Assembly (NCBI GenBank): GCA_034659995.1
Contig: JAYEIH010000037.1
Span: forward strand, 1-20,070
DNA: 20,070 nt
Source of the DNA: JAYEIH01 sp034659995
GTDB lineage: Archaea > Methanobacteriota_B > Thermococci > Methanofastidiosales > B48-G16
Direction of reading: 5' to 3'
The number at the start of each line of letters is the position of its first letter. The first letter of the stretch is position 1. The notes below the pieces were generated by a model, which worked only from the letters and a program-made list of their open reading frames with translations, was not told where the DNA came from and did no database searches. This document shows, one piece after another, positions 1 to 6,423 of the stretch. A program made the position numbers and the translations under genes.

Positions 1-2
1 GC

Positions 3-161
3 GAGAATTGCTCAAATCATACCATTTATACTTCTGTAGATGAAAACGATCGTATCATAGGAAAACTGGATCATGAATGGTGGATTCACAGCTATGCGTG
101 GAAGATTCGTACTGTGGGCAATGGGAGGAGAAGGAACCATCTCCCAAAGACGGAGTTATAA
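3..161 (+). CDS. possible 3' end of a gene entering from the left
   Basis: This frame is open from the window edge to a TAA stop at 159-161. It gives about 52 residues beginning ENCSNHTIYTSVDEN and containing HEWWIHSYAWK. The first part looks like real soluble protein, but the last third is rich in Arg and Asn and overlaps the next ORF by 85 bases in another frame. Either it is the tail of a gene that starts outside the window, or one reading-frame error joins it to the 77-358 ORF to give an ectodomain followed by two membrane segments. I do not recognise a family. Confidence 0.25.
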   Translation, partial: ENCSNHTIYTSVDENDRIIGKLDHEWWIHSYAWKIRTVGNGRRRNHLPKTEL

Positions 162-358
162 AGAGGGTATGGAAAAATAAAAGGTTTCAAATCTACTTTG
201 GATTAATATTCGGGGTAATTATTGAAACATGGATATTTTATCACGCATTTGTGATGCGCAGTGGAGATTTCGGAGTTTTTGTTAAGGGATTTATTGGAGC
301 TGTCGCTATAGGCATTGCTGTCGTCTCGTGTATAAAAATTTTGAGAGAGGAGTGGTGA
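77..358 (+). CDS. small two-segment membrane protein, unknown
   Basis: A 93-residue ORF. It has a polar N-terminus with Cys7 and Cys13, a basic stretch at about 27-36, and two hydrophobic segments at about 37-59 and 66-88. The charged tail ILREEW follows. A TGA stop lies directly before the ATG (74-76), so no longer in-frame version exists, and no good ribosome-binding site precedes it. The first 28 codons overlap another open frame from the window edge. The true protein may therefore start further left in that frame and reach these membrane segments by a shift. Family unknown; the membrane part is the only supported feature. Confidence 0.5.
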   Translation: MVDSQLCVEDSYCGQWEEKEPSPKDGVIKRVWKNKRFQIYFGLIFGVIIETWIFYHAFVMRSGDFGVFVKGFIGAVAIGIAVVSCIKILREEW

Positions 359-482
359 TACCATAAAAAGATAAGCTAATATAAGCCTTCTGAACTACTC
401 AGAGTATCAGCAGTACTACGCGGTGGAGTAGACATTATTTTTTAGAATAAATATGAACCCAGAAAATATTTAAAGATACCGA

Positions 483-490
483 GTTATATA
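483..490 (+). promoter_or_regulatory. TATA-like box before the 523/543 starts
   Basis: GTTATATA is centred about 36 nt before the ATG at 523. That is the same spacing as the other short-leader genes in this window. A second candidate, ATATTTAAAG, lies at 466-475. Confidence 0.35.
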
Positions 491-522
491 TGCGACATCT
501 CTTTTTGAGAACTGGAGTATAA

Positions 523-546
523 ATGAAAAGTCCCAAGAGGAGATGA
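523..546 (+). CDS. seven-codon leader ORF or displaced start
   Basis: ATG at 523 opens MKSPKRR and stops with TGA at 544-546, which overlaps the ATG at 543 in an ATGA junction. GGAGT at 514-518 sits 4 nt before this ATG, the spacing this genome favours, whereas the ATG at 543 has its GAGG only 2 nt away. Initiation signals therefore favour 523 over 543. It may be a tiny coupled leader peptide, or the true start of the next gene if a base has been lost or gained here. Confidence 0.25.
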   Translation: MKSPKRR

Positions 547-1298
547 AATCCAGAATACCCGACATTGCTCATAGCTCCGAAGAAATAAAGGATCTCCCGC
601 CTACGATCTTTCTTTATAATTCTGGACACGATGAAGCGTATGCGACTGAGCATTATGTTATTCACTATACTCATCGGCCGAGTGTATTCTTCCGGATTCC
701 ACTCCAAAGCCTGAAGCGTTACTATAAAACGTACTGGTACGATACGCAGGTAATGATCGTCCTCGGCAACGCATTTAACCCCCGTCCGGAGGCGATCACT
801 ATGTACGGAGATGCTTTTTGTGAGTCTGTAGATCTATCACCCTGCGAAAATACCAAAAAACTCTGGGAGGATTATGCATCAGGGCTTATGAAGGAGTTTC
901 CGGAACATGGAGAGGTAAAGAAAGAGTTTGACGGTATCCCTAAAAAACTCCACGGTGCAACGAATGAAAAAGCGATGGTAGTGTGTAGTGACCTCTCAGG
1001 AAAACGATCCAATCTTTTGACATTTTTGAGGAGAGATTACGGGAAAGGCAGGGGAACTGGGGAGGAGAGCATTGTTGGTAATGGTCAAGCGTTCATGGTT
1101 CAAGAAACAGCTACAATACATACGGTCCTACTTTCAGAAAGTTATACCATATACGGGAAAACACAAGACTTAAAAATGGGAGTATCCCTGTACACCTATG
1201 CAAGACTTGACCTCTGGAAATATAAAAAAGAGTGTTTTCCATCTGGCATGGCCCGCTGTGGTAACGATGATCCTTCAGATGATTGTGGGGATCGCTGA
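543..1298 (+). CDS. unrecognised soluble protein; 3' end doubtful
   Basis: A 251-codon ORF. Up to about residue 165 it reads like a real cytoplasmic protein, with mixed alpha/beta composition, many Tyr and no membrane segment or signal peptide. I recognise no family. Its last 101 bases run out of frame inside the start of the MATE gene and give a Cys-, Gly- and Asp-rich tail (GMARCGNDDPSDDCGDR) that looks like a shadow. The frame one base over is open from 1030 to a TAA at 1171-1173, just before the MATE start, and reads more like protein (for example SWFKKQLQYIRSYF). A +1 shift between about 1030 and 1090 would end the gene cleanly there. The frame is also open upstream to 474, with no ATG, GTG or TTG. 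Confidence 0.45.
   Translation: MKSRIPDIAHSSEEIKDLPPTIFLYNSGHDEAYATEHYVIHYTHRPSVFFRIPLQSLKRYYKTYWYDTQVMIVLGNAFNPRPEAITMYGDAFCESVDLSPCENTKKLWEDYASGLMKEFPEHGEVKKEFDGIPKKLHGATNEKAMVVCSDLSGKRSNLLTFLRRDYGKGRGTGEESIVGNGQAFMVQETATIHTVLLSESYTIYGKTQDLKMGVSLYTYARLDLWKYKKECFPSGMARCGNDDPSDDCGDR
1170..1177 (+). promoter_or_regulatory. TATA box for the MATE gene
   Basis: TTAAAAAT is centred about 24.5 nt upstream of the ATG at 1198 and no SD motif lies between. This fits a leaderless transcript starting at or next to the A of the ATG. The box lies inside the preceding ORF. Confidence 0.5.
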
Positions 1299-2535
1299 TA
1301 TCGCCATGGTCGGAAGGCTCGGTGCCGACGAGCTCGCCGCTGTAGGTCTTGGACGCCAACTCGTCTTTGTTTTCCAGGGATTGATCTCAGGACTGAGCGT
1401 GGGAACTACTGCACTGATAGCTCGTTATATTGGTGCAAAGGAGAAGGAAAAGGCCGTTGCTGTGGGGGAACAGTCACTTATTTTTGGAGCCATTCTCTCC
1501 CTTGCTGTCGGCGCCGTTGGTGTTCTCTATGGTGATAGTTTTCTTAGATTTCTCGGAGCAACGCCCACCGTGGTTTCCTTGGGGTACGATTACCTTCAGT
1601 TGATGTTTGCGGGAATGTTTACCGTCTTTATCACCTTTGCAATAAATGCAATATTTCGTGGTGCGGGAGACACAAAGACACCCATGTATATTATGGGATT
1701 TATTAATTTGATGAATGTCATTCTCAATTATTTTCTTATCTTTGGCATCTGGAAGGTTCCCTTTTTCGGTGTGCGAGGGGCTGCAATGGGCACTGTAATC
1801 TCCCGATCTTTGGGAACAGTCGTAGGATTGTATCTTTTGCTTACGGGCATCAAGGGGTTTAAGCTGCAGCTCCGTCCCGAGCTTGATTTTTCAGTTGTAA
1901 GGAAGATCGTAAAGGTAGGACTTCCCGCATCTACAGAGAGGATAATCAACTCGACAGGCGGAATCGCTTACACAGCTATCGTCGTTTCCTTTGGTACCAT
2001 TGCCGTGGCAGCCCACCAGGTAGCCATACGGTCCGAGAGCTTTTCCTTTATGCCAGGATTCGGCTTTGCTATCGCTGCCACCACACTTGTCGGACAGAAT
2101 CTCGGGGCTAAAAAACCGAAAAGAGCGGAAAGATGTGCATACGAGTCATTAAAACTTTCGGTGCTGATAATGAGTTTTATGGGCATACTATTTTTTGTTT
2201 TTCCCGAGTACTTTGCAAAGATATTTACAACTGAGCCAGGGGTCATATCCAAGGCAGTTCCGTGTCTTATGATAATCGCGGTCACCGAACCGATGCTTGG
2301 CACGTTATTCGTTCTTGCCGGAAGTCTGCGGGGCGCAGGGGATACGAGATCTCCTATGATAATTACAGCGGCATCCCTGTGGCTTGTAAGAATACCGATG
2401 GCATACTTTCTTGGCGTAACAATGGGGCTCGGTCTGACAGGGGCCTGGATCGCCATGAGTTTTGAAACGGCAGTGAGAGGAGCGCTTATTTATATGCGAT
2501 TTAGAATGGGTAAATGGAAAATGATTAAGGTCTGA
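1198..2535 (+). CDS. MATE family multidrug/cation efflux transporter
   Basis: A 445-residue, almost wholly hydrophobic protein of the usual MATE length (about 12 membrane helices). MATE transporters are antiporters that export drugs or metabolites using Na+ or H+ gradients. Two MatE halves are visible. The first has the family signature around MVGRLGADELAAVGLG and GAGDTKTPM. The second repeats it, with PASTERIINSTGG, VAAHQVAIR, TTLVGQNLGA and GAGDTRSPM. It starts at MQDLTSGNIKKSV, typical for the family, and is probably leaderless. Its 3' end overlaps the opposing trm5 gene by 11 bases. Substrate cannot be read from sequence. Family assignment is firm. Confidence 0.94.
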   Translation: MQDLTSGNIKKSVFHLAWPAVVTMILQMIVGIADIAMVGRLGADELAAVGLGRQLVFVFQGLISGLSVGTTALIARYIGAKEKEKAVAVGEQSLIFGAILSLAVGAVGVLYGDSFLRFLGATPTVVSLGYDYLQLMFAGMFTVFITFAINAIFRGAGDTKTPMYIMGFINLMNVILNYFLIFGIWKVPFFGVRGAAMGTVISRSLGTVVGLYLLLTGIKGFKLQLRPELDFSVVRKIVKVGLPASTERIINSTGGIAYTAIVVSFGTIAVAAHQVAIRSESFSFMPGFGFAIAATTLVGQNLGAKKPKRAERCAYESLKLSVLIMSFMGILFFVFPEYFAKIFTTEPGVISKAVPCLMIIAVTEPMLGTLFVLAGSLRGAGDTRSPMIITAASLWLVRIPMAYFLGVTMGLGLTGAWIAMSFETAVRGALIYMRFRMGKWKMIKV

Positions 2536-3388
2536 TATCGTACCTCCAGACATATTTTCCAGGTGCATATGATTTTACCCTTTGTTTTTGGATGATATTG
2601 TATGGTATTTCCTCTTCAGTTTCTATTGAGTAGAGATGTATTGTGCCCTGCTTCTTTCTTACGCTTAAAGCCGTATCCATAAACTCAAGGGAACTTTTTG
2701 GAAGATTCATGATGATTCTATCGAATTTGGGGAGCTTTTTTACGACCTCTCTGCAGTCACCGCAGTGCGGAAGAACAGTGGAGACCTTATTCAGTTCGAT
2801 ATTCTTTTTGAGATAGTAAACGGCATCGGGGTTTATATCAACGCTGTGGACCTCAACATTCTTTTCTTTTGCTATCAGAATGGAGAAAGGCCCAACACCT
2901 GCAAACATATCGAGTACTCTCTCACCACTCTTAACCATTGTGGTCACCCTGTACCGCTCCGTTGCAAGCCTGGGATTGAAGTATACCTTCGTGATATCGA
3001 GCAGGTATCTGCATCCATACTCCCTGTGTACCGTCTCGGTTTTTTTCTCGCCAGCCAAATGGCTGTATGCCCTTGTTCTGTATGTTCCGCGTATCTTTGT
3101 TTCTTTTTTATAGATAGATCTGATGTTCTTTCTTCTGAGAACGGTAGTGTTCTCATCTTCAACAATGGCGATACTTCCGATGACATCAAAGGTGCCCTCC
3201 ACCGATTCTCTTTTTTTCAGTGGCTCAAACTCCGTCTCCACGATCTTCCCCCTTACCCTTGTATCCACCGGAAAAATGAGGAACTCTCCGTGGTGTTTTA
3301 TTCTGTATCCTCTGACAAGGGTTCCGTTTTTCATGAGACGTTTTCTTGTTTTCTCACCTTTCTTTTTTTCAACCTTTAACCCTAACAT
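2525..3388 (-). CDS. trm5: tRNA (guanine37-N1)-methyltransferase Trm5
   Basis: Methylates G37 of tRNAs to m1G with S-adenosylmethionine, protecting the reading frame. The protein has 287 residues. A small N-terminal domain is followed by the D2 stretch (TETVHREYGC, YFNPRLATER at about 136-145) and the Rossmann domain. That domain has motif I VLDMFAGVGPFSI at 158-170, an acidic SAM-ribose position in HSVDINPDA (181-189) and the Trm5-specific motif IV MNLPKS (227-232); N-methyltransferases of other classes have NPPY/F. It is shorter than the roughly 330-residue M. jannaschii enzyme, with a reduced linker between the N-terminal and D2 parts. The ATG overlaps the stop of the upstream methyltransferase by 7 bases, so the two are likely co-translated. 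Its 3' end overlaps the MATE gene. Confidence 0.93.
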   Translation of the reverse strand: MLGLKVEKKKGEKTRKRLMKNGTLVRGYRIKHHGEFLIFPVDTRVRGKIVETEFEPLKKRESVEGTFDVIGSIAIVEDENTTVLRRKNIRSIYKKETKIRGTYRTRAYSHLAGEKKTETVHREYGCRYLLDITKVYFNPRLATERYRVTTMVKSGERVLDMFAGVGPFSILIAKEKNVEVHSVDINPDAVYYLKKNIELNKVSTVLPHCGDCREVVKKLPKFDRIIMNLPKSSLEFMDTALSVRKKQGTIHLYSIETEEEIPYNIIQKQRVKSYAPGKYVWRYDIRP

Positions 3389-3969
3389 TTTACCCCTTTA
3401 AAAACTCTGTATCCACTTCCTTTGTTTACCGTTTCACAGTTTCCAAAAACCCTTTTGATTTTTTTTCTGTAACTTTTAGCACCTTGTTTTGTCCGTACAA
3501 CGGTATAAAATCTTCCCTTCTCATTCAGTATCTCAAGAACTCGTTCTATGATCTTAAAAACATACTCCTTCCCCATTCTCAGCGGAGGATTTGTAACGAC
3601 AAGATCGAAATTCTTTAGCTTAGTCTCAAAAAAATCTCCTTTTTTTATATCCGTATTACAACACTCATTCAACTTTGCGTTTTTTCTCGCCAGGTGTACA
3701 GCTCTTCTATTTATCTCAACCATATATACCTTCTTTGCGTTCCTGGAGAGTACAATACCTATAACACCATACCCGCATCCTATATCAAGAACGGTATCTT
3801 CCTCATTCAGTTCTATAGACTCTGTGAGGAGTTTAGTTCCGTTATCTATTCCTTTTCTTGAAAAAACTCCTTTATCTGTTAAAAAATTGAATTTTGTTCC
3901 TCGTATGTTCTCCTGAATTTTTAATCTTTCATGGCCCGTTTTTTGCCTTTCTGAAAAATAATGTTCCAT
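3382..3969 (-). CDS. class I SAM methyltransferase, RsmC/MTS small-domain type
   Basis: A 195-residue methyltransferase from the ATG at 3969. The open frame extends 25 codons further to a TTG, but HYFSE near the N-terminus is the usual beginning of this archaeal family (M. jannaschii MJ0882 type), and a TATA box lies 25.5 nt before the ATG, implying a leaderless start. Motif I is LDIGCGYGVIG at 61-71, the acidic ribose ligand lies in MVEINRRA (83-90), and motif IV is NPPL at 127-130, as in RsmC-like N2-guanine RNA methyltransferases. The target is probably RNA but not established. It is the first gene of an operon with trm5 (7-base overlap). Confidence 0.87.
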   Translation of the reverse strand: MEHYFSERQKTGHERLKIQENIRGTKFNFLTDKGVFSRKGIDNGTKLLTESIELNEEDTVLDIGCGYGVIGIVLSRNAKKVYMVEINRRAVHLARKNAKLNECCNTDIKKGDFFETKLKNFDLVVTNPPLRMGKEYVFKIIERVLEILNEKGRFYTVVRTKQGAKSYRKKIKRVFGNCETVNKGSGYRVFKGVKC

Positions 3970-3990
3970 ACTATTATTTCTATGGAAAGC

Positions 3991-3998
3991 TTTATAAA
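3991..3998. promoter_or_regulatory. palindromic TATA box shared by divergent genes
   Basis: TTTATAAA is its own reverse complement. Its centre lies 25.5 nt before the minus-strand ATG at 3969 (leaderless spacing) and about 35.5 nt before the plus-strand ATG at 4030, leaving a leader of about 10 nt that begins at GGTGA (4021-4025). One box can serve both genes. An alternative AT-rich element for either strand lies at 4010-4019. Confidence 0.55.
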
Positions 3999-4029
3999 CA
4001 ATTTTCGATTTTATTAAACTGGTGAGATC

Positions 4030-4410
4030 ATGGGTATTTATCAAGGCAGATCAAAAAGAAAGAAATCTGGTGGAAAATATAGAGTGTATAAAGGTAAAAG
4101 AATGTACGAGATGGGTAGGAACCCCATACTAACGAGAATAGGAAAAGAAAAAAGGAAAAAAGTTACAATTAGAGGAGGAAAAAATAAAATAAAGCTTAAA
4201 TCTATAAATAATGCCAATATAAGCACTTCTGAGGGCATAAAAAGAACAAAAATCCTAAGTGTAGAGAAAAACCCCGCAAATGAACAGTTTACAAGAACGA
4301 ACATTCTTACAAAAGGAGCGATTATAGAGACAGAAATAGGAAAAGCCAGGATAACATCAAGACCAGGGCAAGATGGTGTTGTTAACGGGGTTCTTCTGAA
4401 CGAAGAGTGA
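4030..4410 (+). CDS. rps8e: 30S ribosomal protein S8e
   Basis: A 126-residue basic protein of the archaeal/eukaryotic small subunit. The N-terminus MGIYQGRSKRKKSGGKYR and the C-terminal barrel (GAIIETEIGKARITSRPGQDG) are diagnostic. Length is normal for archaeal S8e. GGTGA at 4021-4025 sits 4 nt before the ATG. It is divergent from the methyltransferase/trm5 pair and followed 7 bases later by ogt, so the two are probably co-transcribed. Confidence 0.97.
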   Translation: MGIYQGRSKRKKSGGKYRVYKGKRMYEMGRNPILTRIGKEKRKKVTIRGGKNKIKLKSINNANISTSEGIKRTKILSVEKNPANEQFTRTNILTKGAIIETEIGKARITSRPGQDGVVNGVLLNEE

Positions 4411-4417
4411 ACTGCGC

Positions 4418-4942
4418 ATGTATTATGGACTTGATAGGGTCAAATGGGGCAAAAGGGAGGGGCAGTATTCTTGCGTGATGATGCATACCAAGATATTTAA
4501 GATAGTGCTCCCGGAGCACCTGGAAAATATCAAGAAAAAGATAAGAAAGAGCTACAAAAGATCGGAAAAAGCGGATAATCTTGCACGAAAGGCCAATAGC
4601 TGGATACAGTATGGATTATCCTTTGAGTATCCCTTTATTTTCAAAGGTAGCTCATTTGAAAAAAAAGTTTACAGCCATGTGACGAAGATTCCAAAGGGAA
4701 AGGTGGCATCGTACAAACAGGTAGCTGAGGCTCTTAATTCAAAGGCGTACAGAGCTGTAGGCAACGCAATGAAAAAGAATGATGTCCCCCTTCTGATCCC
4801 ATGCCACAGAGTTGTTCGAACGGATGGAAAGCTGGGGAACTATAGTGGGGGCACGGATCTGAAAGAGAGGATACTCTACAAAGAGGGTGTGGAACTGGAA
4901 AATGGAATAATTCCTCCAAAGTACTTTGTGGAGAGTTTATAG
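4418..4942 (+). CDS. ogt: methylated-DNA--protein-cysteine methyltransferase
   Basis: Suicide repair protein that moves the alkyl group from O6-methylguanine in DNA to its own cysteine. The active site is IPCHRV with Cys129. The helix-turn-helix carries the arginine finger in YRAVGNAMKKN (Arg112), and the active-site loop ends in GNYSGG (140-145). At 174 residues it matches archaeal Ogt length. The N-terminal 75 residues are poorly conserved and lysine-rich. The start is uncertain: ATG at 4418 gives the family length, but GTG 4475 and ATGs 4478 and 4481 lie downstream, and no strong SD marks 4418. It lies 7 bases after rps8e and is convergent with the RDD frame. Confidence 0.93.
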   Translation: MYYGLDRVKWGKREGQYSCVMMHTKIFKIVLPEHLENIKKKIRKSYKRSEKADNLARKANSWIQYGLSFEYPFIFKGSSFEKKVYSHVTKIPKGKVASYKQVAEALNSKAYRAVGNAMKKNDVPLLIPCHRVVRTDGKLGNYSGGTDLKERILYKEGVELENGIIPPKYFVESL

Positions 4943-4946
4943 GATT

Positions 4947-5342
4947 TTAAAGCTCTATAACTGTTATTTTTGTGTATCGGTCTATGAATCGCAAGGAGTT
5001 ATGCCTTTTTCCAAGAATGATGTCAATGATAAGGGGAAGGATGAATGCCTTTGGGAAGTTTCGGATTGCAGATTTCTGAAGGGTTATATTACCTACAACT
5101 TTTATATCGAGCACGATCTTTCCAAGTGTTTGTCCTCCTTCATTCTCAAAGATGGTTAGATATACCCAGAGTGTCAACAAAATTGTTAGTATGTACGACG
5201 GCGTGATGGCAAATTTTACCGGCGTATATACCGGAAATGCGATGGAAACTGCGAAGTATGAAACACTGGCCCCCGTTACAGCAGCGATATCGAGAAGATA
5301 CGCAGCTAATCTCTTTGTTGCAGAGGCTTCCTCTATTTTTTT
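4947..5342 (-). CDS. RDD-family membrane domain lacking its own start codon
   Basis: An open frame with three hydrophobic segments and the RDD hallmarks: Arg and first Asp in KRLAAYLLDIA, the GQTLGKIVLDIKVVG loop, and the last Asp in FIDRYTKITV. RDD proteins are small three-helix membrane proteins, some linked to ion exchange or transport. The frame is open back to a stop at 5409-5411 but has no ATG or GTG, and its only TTG (5178-5180) is inside the domain, after the first helix. It can be translated whole only by a -1 shift from the winged-helix ORF at A7 (5336-5342). That would give a 206-residue winged-helix/RDD protein. Alternatives are a recent frameshift mutation or a sequencing error in the homopolymer. 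Confidence 0.72.
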   Translation of the reverse strand, partial: KKIEEASATKRLAAYLLDIAAVTGASVSYFAVSIAFPVYTPVKFAITPSYILTILLTLWVYLTIFENEGGQTLGKIVLDIKVVGNITLQKSAIRNFPKAFILPLIIDIILGKRHNSLRFIDRYTKITVIEL

Positions 5343-5352
5343 CGGGGCACCT
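5322..5352 (-). promoter_or_regulatory. candidate -1 frameshift signal
   Basis: Reading the minus strand: SD-like AGGTG (5352-5348), five bases, then A_AAA_AAA (5342-5336) in exactly the phase needed for -1 slippage (CGA AAA AAA TAG), then the zero-frame stop TAG (5335-5333). A small hairpin AGAGG-AAG-CCTCT (5334-5322) starts one base after the heptamer. These are the parts of a dnaX-type signal, though the hairpin is small and closer than usual. Transcriptional slippage on A7 is equally possible. Confidence 0.45.
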
Positions 5353-5566
5353 GCCGCAGTATGGAGAAGGCCCTCAGTCCTTCCTCTGTGAGCCTGTAAG
5401 CTCCTTTTTCATTTTTTGTTATCAGCCCTTCAAGTTTTTTTAGATGAAAGTTGAGCTTTCCCGTACTGAGATCGAGTTCCTCCAGTATATGGGTGTACTG
5501 CATATGCTCCCGCGCCAGCAGCTCAATGATTCTTCGCCTAATCGGATGGTTCAGCGCCGAAAACAT
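5333..5566 (-). CDS. winged helix-turn-helix (ArsR-like) domain
   Basis: 77 residues in the zero frame, all one winged-helix DNA-binding domain. ALNHPIRRRIIELL is helix 1. THILEELDLSTGKLNFHLKKLE contains the recognition helix typical of ArsR-like archaeal regulators, and ITKNEKGAYRLTEEGLRAF is the wing. It ends at RQVPRKK on the A7 run. GGAGA lies 6 nt before the ATG, and the start overlaps the upstream membrane-protein gene by 29 bases, indicating coupled translation. Probably a transcription regulator. If the -1 shift occurs it is tethered to the membrane through the RDD domain and may respond to the neighbouring membrane proteins. Confidence 0.85.
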   Translation of the reverse strand: MFSALNHPIRRRIIELLAREHMQYTHILEELDLSTGKLNFHLKKLEGLITKNEKGAYRLTEEGLRAFSILRQVPRKK

Positions 5567-6368
5567 CGTTAATCTCCGGATTTTTGTAGAGGATATAGAG
5601 TGAAATGGTGAAGATAGCCACCGTTTCTACTTCGGGCGATAATGTACATCGGAGATCGGTCAGCCCATGGTACCTGTAAGCTATTTTCCACAAATTGCCC
5701 ACCAAGCCGCAGCCCAGTGAGATCATGAACCCCTTATAAGTCCATCGTTTTCCCTCATACTCCAGTACAGCAAAACCAAGGATGAGACTGTATACAATGA
5801 GTAAAAATACGTTGAGATGAAATTCATTTTCAAATAGAATTGTATGTTCAGGGAGGCGATAGATGTATCCGAGGCTTCCAATGATTTTTATAATGGCAAA
5901 TACACCCCATAATGGAAAAATGAGTTTTGCAGTCTTCTGAGAGTCTTTGATTATACTTAGTATTTCTTTTTTCTTGTATTTGTATAGAGCGTAAAGAGAG
6001 ACGCCTCTCAGAAGTGCGCTAAGCGAAGGCATTACAAAGCGTGCCACATACGTTAATGTATCCATTCTTTCACCATAGAGAAGTTCTACGACTTCATTTC
6101 CAACGGTGAGCAAAGCCCACATAGATGTGCATCCTAAAAAGATCATGAACCCATAGTATGCCCATTCTTTTCCTTTATATCCCAAAATGATGAGGCCGAG
6201 AAGTACAATATCTCTAATCACCCATTGGAGTACCAACGCATCGAAGATATGTGCCGTATCGTCGGAAACACCGATGCCCAGTAGATAAGAGGCATACGAT
6301 ATAATGGAAAGAAGAAGGAGTATCCCCCACAGACAAAACACAATTTTTGCTCCTTTCTCATATCTCAT
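5538..6368 (-). CDS. polytopic membrane protein built from two tandem copies of one unit
   Basis: 276 residues, about eight hydrophobic segments, no family recognised. The two halves are homologous. KIVFCLWGI (8-16) matches KLIFPLWGV (148-156). YKGKEWAYYGFMIFLGC (64-80) matches YEGKRWTYKGFMISLGC (204-220). SLYALYK (124-130) matches SLYILYK (256-262). The start is ATG 6368, not the ATG four codons upstream at 6380, because the TATA box GTTTAAAT is centred 26.5 nt before 6368, a leaderless arrangement. The last 29 bases overlap the winged-helix ORF, so a membrane sensor or transporter paired with a regulator is a reasonable inference. Function unknown. Confidence 0.8.
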   Translation of the reverse strand: MRYEKGAKIVFCLWGILLLLSIISYASYLLGIGVSDDTAHIFDALVLQWVIRDIVLLGLIILGYKGKEWAYYGFMIFLGCTSMWALLTVGNEVVELLYGERMDTLTYVARFVMPSLSALLRGVSLYALYKYKKKEILSIIKDSQKTAKLIFPLWGVFAIIKIIGSLGYIYRLPEHTILFENEFHLNVFLLIVYSLILGFAVLEYEGKRWTYKGFMISLGCGLVGNLWKIAYRYHGLTDLRCTLSPEVETVAIFTISLYILYKNPEINDVFGAEPSD

Positions 6369-6390
6369 GGTACATCTCATATTTTCGTAT

Positions 6391-6398
6391 ATTTAAAC
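6391..6398 (-). promoter_or_regulatory. TATA box for the duplicated membrane protein
   Basis: GTTTAAAT on the minus strand, centred about 26.5 nt before ATG 6368 and only 14 nt before ATG 6380. This chooses the internal start. It lies in the 55-base gap after the LRR gene. Confidence 0.5.
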
Positions 6399-6423
6399 TT
6401 TTTTGAAAAGAAACCTTGTCATC

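Noticed and set aside
435..707. 90-codon minus-strand ORF opposite the 543 gene
   Set aside because: No start signals, unlikely composition, and it overlaps a more protein-like plus-strand frame.
2765..3379. 204-codon plus-strand ORF opposite trm5
   Set aside because: Low-complexity, Phe/Ser/Cys-rich translation that mirrors a well-supported gene on the minus strand.
3970..4044. 25-codon N-terminal extension of the RsmC-like methyltransferase from a TTG
   Set aside because: It would cross the shared TATA box and the start of rps8e. ATG 3969 has leaderless promoter spacing and a family-typical N-terminus.
5152..5391. 79-codon plus-strand ORF with a Thr/Ala-rich translation
   Set aside because: It is the shadow of the RDD domain, whose motifs on the minus strand are clear.
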